NCBI GenBank assembly: GCA_023525715.1
Contig: CM042012.1
Location: 119,804,298 to 119,868,297 of the forward strand
DNA length: 64,000 nucleotides
Source of the DNA: Cichorium intybus
Taxonomy: Eukaryota; Streptophyta; Magnoliopsida; Asterales; Asteraceae
Reading direction: 5' to 3'
In this document: positions 39,228 to 51,547 of the stretch, piece after piece
Position numbering within the stretch: position 1 is the first letter of the stretch
Layout: the number at the start of each line of letters is the position of its first letter
Program-made: the position numbers and the translations under genes
Notes under the pieces: model-generated
The model's database searches: none
The model's input: only the letters and a program-made list of their open reading frames with translations
Told to the model about the DNA's origin: nothing

Positions 39228-39400
39228 ATTTGACTTTAAGTCCAAATGGTGCGGTCTTTTGACTATGATACCGGGTTATTGAGCCCAGCTGGTGCGGCCT
39301 TTGGGCTATGACTTGTATGTTGAAAATGTTTTGGTGCGGTTTATATAGCTATGACACATGATGCGGCTTATATAGCCATGATATATGGTGCAGTCCATTG
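39228..39400 (+). repeat. TGGTGCGG hairpin array in element H LTR
   Basis: Units carry TGGTGCGG followed by a short inverted repeat: GGTC-TTTT-GACT, then AGCCC...GGGCT around GCTGGTGCGGCCTTT, then GGCTTATATAGCTATGA. The word before TGGTG and the word after it change together (AGTC/GACT, AGCCC/GGGCT). A matching array is at about 45244-45430. Confidence 0.6.
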
Positions 39401-39907
39401 TGACTAAGAAACATGGGACAGAAATGGTTAGATATGATTATATGTGCAAATAACTGACGTGGCTTGATAATTACAGGTTATTATGATTCAGCCTGTAAGG
39501 CTACAAACTAGGATGTGAAATCCTAAGAGATATGTGGTCAGCCAGTAAGGCTAGGAGTTTGGATTCGATATCCAGACAGATATATGAATGTATTTTTATA
39601 CATGTTATTTGCAGATACGATTACTCACTAAGCTTTATAGCTCACGTTATTTGTTAAATGTCCCTGCAGGTTAGCATGATCCTGATAAGGGAAAAGATAG
39701 AGTCCGTGACTAAAGAAGTGGGACTTATAGATGCTGTCAGTAGCAGCCCGACTTCAAAGGAGATTATGGTATTTTATACTCTCCTTGATACACTTGTACC
39801 CGTTTTTAATAAAATATACCCCTTTTGTTATGGTTTTATGTATTGAAACCTTTGTTTTAAATGAAAAATTTTCAGGGGTGTTTTTGTTTTAAAAGCCGGG
39901 TGTTACA

Positions 39908-42900
39908 AGTTGGTATCAGAGCCGTGGTTTAAGTGAACTAGGTGTCTATAGAGTAGATTCCTGGACTTAAACCTTGAGAGATAGTAAACATGATGTATAG
40001 TTAGGTGTATATAGTTGTTATTATACATATATAACCTAACTGTTGCTGACTTCTGACGTATAAGAAGTATGAGCAGTGAATCTTCTTGGGAGGAATTTAG
40101 GGCGTGGAGCTTTAAGAGGCGGACCAGCCCTTTCTTAAGGCTCCGTTGAACGAGGGGCAAAGAGACAAGTAGCAAAAAATCCACATGACAAGCAATAGTA
40201 GCTGCTGTGGTCAGAAAAAGAAATTGGTTGCTCACCTTGACTGATATCCAAGGTGAAAAAAAAAGTAGTCGAGACTACAAGAAAAGCAGAAAAATATTAG
40301 TGGACGCTTCAGAAGAAGTTAACACGATTCAGGTCTAACCTTAAAGGGAAGGGACCGAAACGAAAAAGGTGATGTAGTGTAAGAAGTGCAGGAAAAGCAC
40401 TCAGAACATCGTAGAGCTGAGGCTCTACCGCTGAATTATTGAAATTGTAGAAAACAGGAGCATATTGCTCGAACCTGTTGGATGAAATGGAAGTGTTTCC
40501 AGCGCGGAGCTATAAATCACTTTCATATAAAATGTTCACATGCTAAATGTGGAGTGACGTGTGATAAACCCAGGAAAGAACGGGGAGGAAAGAAAGAAGA
40601 AATAAACGGTTGAAAAGGATCAGTGGTACCATGAGCATTCCAGTAGACTGTGGAAGAAGCTCGTGAGTAGACTAATATGGTCTCAGATATCATTGTTTTG
40701 AATATAATCCCTGTGTATGTTATATATGATCCATGAAGCTGTGCTTGGGATCAGTGACTTTGATGTCATGTCTGAATATTTCATCAACGATTTATGGATA
40801 AAATTTTGGAAGTAGCTATAGTAGATAGCAAATATGTTCGAGGTATTGAACACCTGGGAGGTTGTCTGCCTAGGATTTACGGGACCATTTTTCCCTATAA
40901 ATCTGAAGCTGATGACTACCAATGAATCTGAAGAAATTGTGCATATGAATTAGTTAGCAATGAATGATGCTAACATGAATTGTAGAAAAATAAACATTAT
41001 GGTTCAAAAATCAGAAATGAAACGGATGAAAATCCACGATAAATAACCGTTGTTAAGAATACCGGTTATTTTCCTTTGCTTAAACTCGGAAAAGAGTTAG
41101 TAAATGAATGATGTTTTAGTTGGCATATGGAGTATTTGCCAAGCTAAATAAAGCGGTGACAGGAGTGTAAAACTTTAAATGAATTCTTGGATGTTTCTTC
41201 CAAAGAACCTCCAGAATTTTTACCAGATTGATTAGAAGAGTTTATGATTAAACTGATTTTGAGAGCCGTTTCTGTTATTTAGGCTCTAAACTGATTAGCA
41301 TTTGCAGAGATGGCAGAGTGGGAAAACAATTAGAAGAAATTGTTTTTGAATCGGGGTCTCATATGGCCGAATGTGTCATCGTGTGGAGCCCTATCTTGTT
41401 TGAAAAGAAGAAAGATAAGTTGATGTGTATATGCATTGACTACCGAGAATCTGATATTCTCGAAACCAGAACGAATATGATGTATAGTCGTGCTAAATAT
41501 TGGAGTTACTTCGTAGAGAAAAATAATATGCGAAGTTTTCCAAGTGTGAAATTTAGCTAAAAGAAGTTTCAATTCTTTGGGCATGTTAATAGTGCCAAAG
41601 ATGATAAAGTAGATCCAGTGGAAATGATGCTGTGATAAAACAGGAACCGCCTGAGGAATCTGACTAAAATTTGTAGTTCCTTGGATTGGCGGGTTATTAT
41701 AGGAGAGTTGTAGAAAACCGCTCCTTGATTGTTGTTCCGTTGATTAAAATTGACCAAGAAAAGTAAAAGTTGAGTGGGTAGAAAAACCACAAGTAACTGT
41801 TCAAAGGTTGAAATAAACCTTATGTGAAGCTCCGGTGTTAGCATTATCGCTAAGCGGAGAAGATAAATTGTTTTATAGAAATGCATCCAGAGTTAACTTT
41901 GGGTACATAACATTGCAGTAGCAAATATGACTTTGGCATTGAAGCTTTGAAGACACTACTTATATGGTGTAAAGCTTACTGTTTATACGGATCATAAAGT
42001 TTGAAGTACTTAATTGATCAAAAAGAAGCTAAATATGAGATAGCAAAGATAGATGGGTTACTTAAAGATTTCGGTTATGAAATCTTGTACCATCTCGAAA
42101 AGGCAGATGTGGCTATAGATGCCTTGAATTGAAAAGAATATTCTTTGAAAGATACAACCACATGCGTGAGTGTGGCGAATTGATTACCTGAGTTGATTCG
42201 GGTAGCACAGAAAGAAGTGTGCAAGTCTGAAAACGTGAGAGGTGAATGAATGATTGGCTATTGAAAGAAGCTAGTTAGAGACTCACAGTGATTGAAAACC
42301 CTTGGTGGTTGTGTATGTGGGTTCCAAATCGAGCGAGATATGAAATTTGTCTTTAAAAGATGTATATTGTAGTAGATATGCAATATACCCGAGGCAGTAC
42401 CAAACCGTATAGGATGATAAAACCTATGTATTGGTGGCCGGGACTGAAGAAAGATATTGAAAGATACGTGAAAAGTATTTAACTTGTACGCAAAGTAAAG
42501 TCAAACCGTTAGAAACATACGAAGAAATTTACCCGTTGTTGGTCCCAAAGAAGAAATGGGACGATATTATTATAGACTTTGTAATAAAGTCTTCGTAAGT
42601 ACCGCACGGGTATGATACTATATGAGTAATAATAGACCGGTTGGTGAAACCAGTGCAAATTTATACTGACTAAGGAAGAAATTAAGATCGAAAAGTAGCG
42701 AAAAGCTATATAGATAAAGTAATTTGTCGACGTGAGTTACCGGTGTTGACTGTATCGGGTCGAGATAATAGAATTATTCGCTGATTTTAGTAAAGTTTCC
42801 AAGACAAAAATTAGGTTCGGAAGTACTAATAAGTACCGTATATTATTAGCAGACTGATGGACAAGGTGAGATAATAATGCAAATATTAGAAGATATGCTT

Positions 42901-43524
42901 AGAACATGCATCTTAGACTCTGGTGGAAGATGAGAATAACGTCTATCTTTGGTAGAAGTTGTAGATAATCACAGATATTATACTAGTGTTTTAATAGCTC
43001 GTATGAAGTATTGTATGGAATACCGTGCTATCCTCCGATTTATTGGATTGAAGATGTGGAAAAGCCGTTGGCTAGATCCCAGATTTATGGTACAAATTGA
43101 AGAGAAGACTAGAATTTGTTTTGGGACAGGAAGGAAAGTCGAATCCTTATTTTATTAGACTTTTCCATATGTCCCGGAGAGTAAGAATTGTGATGTATTG
43201 ATCAAAGTTTCTTGATGAACTTCAAGATAGTTATAATGTTTTCCAGGAATTCCATTCTTGAAGACATTGAATGATGAATTCTAAATAATACCTCTTGCTG
43301 AAATTGAGGTAGATGAGAAGTTAAGGTACCCGAGACAACCCAAGAAGGTGTTTGACCGGAAGATAAGACAGCTGCGAAATGCGAAGATTAGTATGGTTAA
43401 AGTGTTTTGGCAATACCATAGAGGTTTCCATATGATATGGGAAACCGAAATTTTAACGAGATAGAAATATCCCCAACTCTTTGTATGATTTCGGGGACGA
43501 AATCTTTTGAAGGAGGGGAGAATT
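39908..43524 (+). pseudogene. Degenerate Ty3 gag-pol of element H
   Basis: Fragments in the normal order: a zinc-knuckle-like CRKQEHIARTC near 40443; RT LFEKKKDKLMCICIDYRES (about 41396-41450); RT/RNase H connection GLAGYYRR (about 41682-41710); RNase H with LWRHYLYG-like and TDHKSLKYLIDQK-like text (about 41930-42130); integrase zinc-finger/WWPG region (about 42410-42500); C-terminal VKVFWQYHRGFHMIWETE near 43396 resembling the chromovirus pol end. Many stops and frameshifts. Domain order (integrase after RT) is Ty3-type, lineage Tekay-like by PBS, ends and C-terminus. Confidence 0.8.
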
Positions 43525-45936
43525 TGTAACACCAAGATACTCTTTATATGTAAATATAATAAAAGGGTAAATTGGTCATTTTACCTTAGAAGGGTAATTT
43601 GGTCTTTTGGATAGACAAGGATTTAGTTTGTAATAATATTTTGAGTTTTGGACTTGAAATGTTATAAAAACTGGTTTTTGTCATAAAAATGTGTTAGTTG
43701 TGGCAAAAGTTCAAGAAATAGAATTCCAAGGACTAAAATGCAATTTCTGGAAATATAAAGCTAGAACATTCTCCCACATGTGCAGAAAAGTTTAGAAGCT
43801 ACGGGAGAGAGTTCTTGAGCGATCGTTGCAAGTCTGGGAGATTTCTTGAAGGTTTGAAGCTTGTAATTCGACTATTGGCTTTGGATTGAAGAATTGGAAG
43901 TATTGAAGGTTAGTATTTTAAGTTCTAACCTAGTTTGTTCTTGATGAACTTTTATAGAAACTGAAATTTGTAATTTCAGTCATGAATTATGTGTTTAAGT
44001 GACTTAATACTTCCAGTAAGTCATGCTAAAAGAACTTAATTCAAGAATATGGAAGTAGGTTGCTATTGTTGAAGAATTGAGATTTTGATCAAGAACCCTA
44101 GATTGTGAGTTCTTGTGATAAACTTGATTCTAATGGCTTAAAATGAGTTCTAGATGCTATATTGACTGAAACAAATCAGTAGAAACAATTAAACTTTGAT
44201 AATTTTGGTTTTGGACCAAAATTGTGAAAACGGGAAATTGTGGAAATAGAATTAAATTTGACAATTCTATGGTTTAAAACTTGTTATTAGTCAAAGGTTT
44301 TGGTCCTAGAACAATCCCTAATGATTAAGTCGAGTATTAAGGGCTTAAAATGAGAAAATTGGATTTTCTAGCACAAAAAACGGGCTTACTGGCTAGAATC
44401 GCAGGGATCGCGACCCGACCAAGGGGTGGATCGCGACCCGATCCCGCGGCAGAAATGAACATTTCCTCTGTTGAAATTTTGAGCATTTTCCAAGTTTGAT
44501 TTTGATGCTAGGCTTATCCGATTGACCTGAAATTTTAAACATAGGTCTAATATGTTGTGAAACTTCATGGAAAATTGTCGGAATACGTATACGACCTCCC
44601 GAAAGTACTGTAGTAGAATACGCGTATTTCGGGAAGTGTATTAAAATTTTATAACGATGGTTATTGATTGGAAATGCTTGGAAATGGTCCCCAATTGTAT
44701 TATATAGGACTCTTATGTAGTATAGTCAACTGAAATGGTAATTAACCTATGATCATTTGGTATATAAATGAATATATAGGTACGGGACGAACGGTTGTAG
44801 TGTATACAAAGACAAGAAACAACCGGAAGTAAATGCAGCGAGTATCCAGGTGAGTAATCTCACTTATATCATATATGATATGTATTGATTGGACTGTTAC
44901 AGATTGAAACAGATTTGGGGGACGAAACTTGACAGATTACAGACGCATTGAAAAGACAATACCAGATAAGCCGTGAGTCTGTGATAGACAAGAACGGAGC
45001 TGTGAGTCATTAATACGACAATACCAGATAAGCTGTGAGTCTATGAAAGACAAGAACGGAGCTGTGAGTCGATAATAAAAAGTAAAAAGACAATACCAGA
45101 TAAGCCGTGAGTCTGTGAAAGATAAGAACGGAGTTGTGAGTCAACAAAAATAAAAAGACAATACCGGGTAAGCCGTGAGTCAATGAAATGACAAGAACGG
45201 AGCCGTGAGTCTAGGCAAAAGCGGGGCAAACTCGAGAGCCATAAATGATTATGATATTTGACTTTAAGTCCAAATGGTGCGGTCTTTTGACTATGATACC
45301 GGGTTATTGAGCCCAGCTGGTGCGGCCTTTGGGCTATGACTTGTATGTTGAAAATGTTTTGGTGCGGCTTATATAGCTATGACACATGATGCGGCTTATA
45401 TAGCCATGATATATGGTGCAGTCCATTGTGACTAAGAAACATGGGACAGAAATGGTTAGATATGATTATATGTGCAAATAACTGACGTGGCTTGATAATT
45501 ACAGGTTATTATGATTCAGCCTGTAAGGCTACAAACTAGGATGTGAAATCCTAAGAGATATGTGGTCAGCCAGTAAGGCTAGGAGTTTGGATTCGATATC
45601 CAGACAGATATATGAATGTATTTTTATACATGTTATTTGCAGATACGATTACTCACTAAGCTTTATAGCTCACGTTATTTGTTAAATGTCCCTGCAGGTT
45701 AGCATGATCCTGATAAGGGAAAAGATAGAGTCCGTGACTAAAGAAGTGGGACTTATAGATGCTGTCAGTAGCAGCCCGACTTCAAAGGAGATTATGGTAT
45801 TTTATACTCTCCTTGATACACTTGTACCCATTTTTAATAAAATATACCCCTTTTGTTATGGTTTTATGTATTGAAACCTTTGTTTTAAATGAAAAATTTT
45901 TCAGGGGTGTTTTTGTTTTAAAAGCCGGGTGTTACA
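43525..45936 (+). repeat. 3' LTR of element H
   Basis: 2412 bp, nearly identical to the 5' LTR. Predicted intron copy 44850-45697. Confidence 0.9.
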
Positions 45937-46864
45937 CCTAGAATACATGTTCATATGATCCAGTGGATTCTAATGAGTTCCAAATGTTGTTAATGATGAG
46001 AATAATCAGTAGAAGTGATTAATTTTGAAGAATTTCGGCTTTGGACCAAAAATGTTAAAAACGGGAAATTCTTGAAATGGATTGGAATCACCAATTCCAT
46101 TGTTTAAAACTTGAAGTAAATGAAGGGTTTTTGTCCTGGAACAATTCCCCATCGATTAAGTCATGTATTAAGGGCTTAATATGAGAAAATGGAATTTTGT
46201 AGCATAAAAATCAGGAGTTCTGGACTGTTGTTCAGCGGTCGCGACGCGACCACAAAGGCCTCGCGACGCAAGGTCGCGACAGAAGCAAGCCAAACTATTT
46301 TGGATTTTTGAAGTTTGAATTTGATGCTAGACTTGTCCGTTTGACCTCAAATTTTGAACATAAGTCCAATATAGTATGAAACTTTGTGGAAAATTACTAA
46401 ATTGGGAATACGACCTCCCGAAGGTACTGTAGTACAATACGCATATTTCGGGAAGTGTATTAAATTTTTATAATGATAGTTATTGCTTGAAAATGATTGG
46501 AAATGGTCCCCAATTATGTTATATTAGACTCTTATGTATTAGAGTCAACTGAAATGGTGATTAACCTATGATCATTTGGTATATAAATGAATATATAGGT
46601 ATGGGACAAATGGTTGTGGTGCATGCAAAGGCAAGAAACAACCGGAATTTAAATGCAGCTCGTGTCCAGGTGAGTAATCTCACTTATATCATATATGATA
46701 TGTGTTGATTGAACTGTTGCAGGTTGAAACTATTTTGGGGGACGAATTTGACAGTTTAAAGATGCATTAAAAGACAATACCGGGTAAGCAGTGAGTCAAT
46801 GAAATGACAAGAACGGAGCCGTGAGTCTAGGCAAAAGCGGGGCAAACTCGTGAGCCATAAATGA

Positions 46865-47480
46865 CTATGAAATAAAATGTTATTAACTGGTGCGGCCTAT
46901 ATGGCTATGATATTTGCTGTTATATCCAATTGGTGCGGCCTATATGGCTATGATATTGTTATATGAAAATGGTGCGGCCTTATGGCTATGATATTGGATT
47001 GTGAATCCAAATGGTGCGGCTTTATGGCTATGATATTGGATGATTAAATCCAAACGGTGTGGCCTTATGGCTATGATATTGAACTTGAATCTAAATGGTG
47101 CGGCCTTATGGCTATGATATCGGGTTATTGAAACCTGTTGGTGCGGCCTTAGGGCTATGATATAAATGTTGAAATTGTTTGGTGCGGCTTATACGGCCAT
47201 GAAATATGGTGCACTCAATTATGACTAAGAAACATGGGACGGAAATGGTAATTGAGAATTTATATGGTTATTTTCTTTATAAATATGGTTTTTGTGGCTA
47301 ACATATTTGATTTGAGTTGATGAGTAAATAACAGGTTTTGTTTGACTTAATGTCCAAACAGTATATTTAATATTGGATGTTGTATCCAAATGGTACGGCC
47401 TTTCCGGCTATGATATGGGATTTTATACCCAATTGGTATGGCCTTTGGGGCTAGGAGATACGGTGCGGCCAATTGTGGCT
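46865..47480 (+). repeat. TGGTGCGG hairpin array in element G LTR
   Basis: At least seven units of TGGTGCGGCCTTATGGCTATGA type. They are separated by variable inverted repeats such as TTGGATT-GTG-AATCCAA (46994-47010) and TTGGAT/ATCCAA (47036-47053). Copy at about 53130-53745 in the 3' LTR. The array lies inside the predicted leader intron. Confidence 0.7.
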
Positions 47481-47837
47481 AGGAGGCAGGGGACAGAAAT
47501 TATTATGAGATTTTATATGCTTAATTTCTCTTATACCTGTGAGACTATTTGTATGATTACTGACTGAGCTTTGTAGCTCACGTCGTTTGTTAAATGTCCC
47601 TGCAGGTTAGCATGACCCTGATAAGGGTAAGGATAAAGTCCGTGACTCAAGAAGTGGACTTGTAGATGCTGTCAATAGCAGCCCGGCTTATAAGGAGATT
47701 ACTGTATTCGTATACTCCTTGATACACTTGTACCCGTTTATATTAAAATATACCCCTTTGATTATGGTTTTAAGTACTGAAACCTATGTTTTAAAAAAAA
47801 TTCAGGGGTGTTTTTGTTTTAAAAGTCGGGTGTTACA

Positions 47838-50800
47838 AGTTGGTATCAGAGCCGAGGTTTAAGTGAACTAGGTGTCTATAGAGTAGATTCCTGGACTTAA
47901 ACCCTGAGAGTAAATAGACATGTTGAAAAGTTAGGTTTATATAAGTTGTCATTATATATATGTAACCTAACTGTTGCTAACTTCTGACGTATAAGAAGTA
48001 TAAGCAGAAATCCTAAAGGGAGATATTCAGGGCATGGAGCCCCAAGTGGTAGATTAGCCCGTTCTCAAGGCTCCGTTGGAAGAGGGGCAAATAGACAAGT
48101 AGTAGAAAATCCACATGGCGAGCAATAATAGCTGATGTGGTCAAAAAAATTGCTGCTCACCTCGACTGATATTCAAGGTGAAAGAAAAGTAGTTGAAACT
48201 ACACGAAAAACAGAGAAATAATCGTGGACGCTTCAGAAGAAGGTACCACGAATCGGGCCCAACCTGAAAAGGGAAGGGACCAAAACGAAGAAGTGATGCG
48301 GTGTGAGAAGTGCAGGTAAAGCACTCAGATAATTGTAGAGTTGATACTCTACCGTCAGATTGTTGAAATTGTAGAAAACAGGGGCAAATTGTTTGAGCCT
48401 GTTAAATAGAACGAAGGTGTTTCTAGCGCGGAGCTACGGATCACTTTCATATGAAATGTCCACATGTTGAATGTGGAGCATTGGGTGATAAACCCAAGAA
48501 GAACGGGGAAGAAAGAAAGATGAAGTGAATGGTCAAGAAGTACCAGTGGTACCACGAGAATTCCAGATGATTGTGGAAGAGGCTCGTGAGAAGACCGATG
48601 TGATCTCAGATAAAATTGTTTTGAATAAAATCCCCGTGCATGTTATTTGTGATCCACGAGCTATGTGTTGCTTTGGATCAGTGTCTTTGATGCTTTGTTA
48701 TTCCATCAATACCTATGGATGAAAATTTGGAAGCGGCTATAGTAGATAGCAAATATGTTCGAGATACCGAACGCCTGGAAGGTGGTCAGCCTAGGATTTA
48801 CAGGATCATTTTCCCTATAAATCTGGAGCTGATGACTACCAATGAAGTAATTGTGCATATAAATCGGTTAGCAATGAATTATGCTAACATGAATTGTAAA
48901 AATATGAACATTATGGTTCAAAAATCAGAAGTGAAATGGATGAAAATCCAGAGTAAACAACCGTGGTTGAAAATGTTGATTATTTTCCTTTGCTTAGACT
49001 CGGAGTAGTGCTAGTAAAGGAGAGATGTTTTATTTGGCATATATAGTATTGGCCAAACTAAATAAAGAAGAGTAAAAGTGTAAATGAATTCCCAGATGTT
49101 GCTTTTGAAAGAACCTCCAGGATTACCGCCAGATTGGTGAGGAGAGTTTATGATTAAATTGGTTCAGGGAGCCGTTTCTGTTATTTAGGCTCCGTACCGA
49201 TTAGCAACTGCAGAATGGCAGAGTTGAGAAAGAAATTAGAAGTGTTTGTGTTGGGGATTCATAAGACCGAGTGTGTCATCGTGTGGAGTCCCTATCTTGT
49301 TTGTAAAGAAGAAAGGTAAGTCAATGGGTATGTGCATTGACTATTGAGAATCTGATATTCTCGAAACCAGATTGAATATGATGTATATTTATGCCATTTA
49401 TTGGAGTTACTTCGTGAAGAAAAGTGATATGCGAAGTTTTCCAAGTATGAAATTTGGCTAAAAGAAGTTTAAATCTTTGGGTATGCTAATAGTGCAAAGA
49501 TATTAAAGTAGATCCAGTAAAAATGATGTTGTGATAAAACGAAAACCGCCTTGAAATCTGACTGAAATGGTAGTTTCATTGGATTGGCGGGTTACTATAG
49601 GAGAGTTGTAGAAAACTGCTCCTTGATTTCTGTCCCGTTGACTAAAGTTGATTAAGAAAATGTGAAAAGTTTGAGTGGATAGAAAAACCACAAGTAACTT
49701 TTCAAAGGCTGAAGCAAGTATTGTGTGAAGCTCCGGTGTTAGCCTTATCGCTAAGCGGAGAAGATAATTTATTCTACAGAAATGCATCCAGAGTTAACTT
49801 TGGGTACATAACATTGCAGTAGCAATTATGATTTTGGTATTGAAGCTTTGGAAACACTATTTATATGGTGTAAAGCTTACTGTTTGTACGGATCATAAAA
49901 GTTTGAAGTACTTAATTGATCAAAAAGAAGTTAAACATGAAATAGCAGAGATAGATGGGTTACTTAAAGATTTCGGTTATGAAATCTTGTACCCTCTCCA
50001 TAAGGCAAATGTGATTGCAAATGCCTTGAGTTGAAAAGAAGTATCTTTGAAAGTTACATCCACATGTATGAGTGTGATGAGTTGATTACCTGAATTGATT
50101 CGGGTAGCACAAGAAGAAATGTGCAAGTCTGAAAACGTGAAAAGTGAATGAATGATTGGATAGTGGAAGAAGTTAGTTGGAAACTCACTACGATTGAAAA
50201 CCCTTGGCGGTTGTGTATGTGGGTTCCAAAGTAAAGTAAAACATGAGATTTATTTCGAGAAGATGTATATTGTAGTAGATATGCAATAAATACGGGGCAG
50301 TGCCAAATGGTATAGGATGATAAAACCTATGCATTGGTGGCCGGTAGTGAAGAAAGATGTTAAAAGATACGTGAAAAATGTTTGATTTGTTCATAAGTAA
50401 AGTCAAACTATTAGTAACATACGGAGAAAATTAACTGTTGCAGATTACAGCGAAGAAAAAAGGACGATATTATTATAGACTTTGTAATAAAGTCTCCGCA
50501 AGTACCGCATGAGTATGACACCATATGTGTAATAGTTAACCGGATGATGAAACCAGAGTAAATTTATACCGAATAGGTAAGAAATTAAGATCGAAAAGTA
50601 GTGAAAAACTACATAGAAAGAGTAATTTGTCGACGTGAGTTACCGGTGTCGATTGTATCGGGTCGAGATAATAGAATTATTCGCTGATTTTGGCATAAAT
50701 CCCAAAAATAATTAGTTCAAAAGTACTAGTAAGTACTGTATATGAATTGCAGATTGATAGACGAGACGAGATAATGATGCAGACTTTAGAAGATATGCTT

Positions 50801-51547
50801 GAAATTTGCATAATAGACCTTGGTGGAAGATGAAAAGATCGTTCATCTTGGGTAGAATCTGTAGATAATAACAGTTTTTGTACCAACATTCTAATAACTC
50901 GTATGAAGTGTTGTATGGAGTACTGTGTCATACTCCGATTTGTCAGACTGAAGTTGTGGAAAAGCCGTTGGCTAGAACTTAAATTATAGTACAAACTGGA
51001 GAGAAGACTAGATGGAGTCGAGAAAATTTGAAAATAGCTAAGAAATTAGCAAAAGTGGTATGTGGATCACTGAGTATAACCGTTGATATTCCGAGTGAGG
51101 GAGATGGTGGTACTCAAAGTAATCCTTCTGAAAGACTAGAAATTGATGTGGGACAAAAAGGAAAGTTGAGTCCTTGTCTATTGGACCTTTCCAGGTATCC
51201 CAAAAAGCAAGAATTATGATGTATTGATTAAAGTTTCTTGATGAACTCCAAGACATTCATAATGTTTTCCATGAGTCAATTTCTGGAGAACATTGATTGA
51301 TGAATTCCAAAGCATACCTCGTGTTGAAATAGAGGTAGATGAGGAATTGGTACCCGGGAAAACCCGAGAAGGTGTTAGACCGGAAGACAAGACAACTGCG
51401 AGATAAGAAGACTAATATGGTTAAAGTGATTTGGCAATACCATAGAAGTTTCACATGACATGGGAAACTGAAATTTTAATGAGAAAGAAATACCCTCGCT
51501 TGTTTGTATGATTTCGGAGACGAAATCTTTTGAAGAAGGGGAGAATT
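47838..51547 (+). pseudogene. Degenerate Ty3 gag-pol of element G
   Basis: Co-linear with the interior of element H. Clear pieces are RT VKKKGKSMGMCIDY near 49300-49350 and an open RNase H segment LWKHYLYGVKLTVCTDHKSL running on to IDGLLKDFGYEILYP (49828-50034). Integrase-like WWPV (about 50335) and a pol C-terminal FWQYH segment near 51430 follow. The primer site is at 47841-47857. Frameshifts and stops throughout; no working product is expected. Confidence 0.8.

Larger units (their letters stand above)
38791..39669 (+). other. Predicted leader intron in the element H 5' LTR
   Basis: Donor CCAG|GTGAGTAAT at 38791 lies in the palindrome GTGAG-TAAT-CTCAC (38791-38804), followed by the perfect 16-bp palindrome ATATCATATATGATAT (38807-38822). 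The acceptor CCCTGCAG|GT ends at 39669 and is preceded by a hairpin AGCTTTATAGCT (39631-39642). Copies occur at 44850-45697 (H 3' LTR), 46670-47605 and 52932-53867 (G). Splicing is predicted from motif order, not shown. Confidence 0.45.
37466..39907 (+). repeat. 5' LTR of element H
   Basis: 2442 bp. It has TATAAAG near 37695, CpG words at 38348 and 38371, a predicted intron 38791-39669, a tandem repeat at 38895-39185 and a TGGTGCGG array at 39228-39400. It is 30 bp longer than the 3' LTR because of one extra repeat copy near 39120-39180. Confidence 0.88.
37466..45936 (+). mobile_element. Element H: Tekay-like Ty3 LTR retrotransposon, degenerate, inserted in the G LTR
   Basis: LTRs 37466-39907 and 43525-45936; flanks TCTAG and CCTAG, where the intact G LTR reads CCTAG, so the duplication is CCTAG with one later change. 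Primer site TGGTATCAGAGCCGTGG at 39911-39927. Polypurine tract GAAGGAGGGGAGAATTT before 43525. The LTRs are almost identical, so it is the youngest layer of this nest. Pol is broken by many stops, implying it moved in trans or decayed quickly by point mutation. Confidence 0.9.
36902..47837 (+). repeat. 5' LTR of element G, interrupted by element H
   Basis: The two parts join at CCTAG. Compared with the 3' LTR it lacks about 80 bp near 36977. TATAAATA at 37121-37128 is followed by a perfect hairpin GGAGAG-TTGA-CTCTCC (37129-37144). CpG words lie at 46239 and 46261. The predicted leader intron is 46670-47605. Confidence 0.85.
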
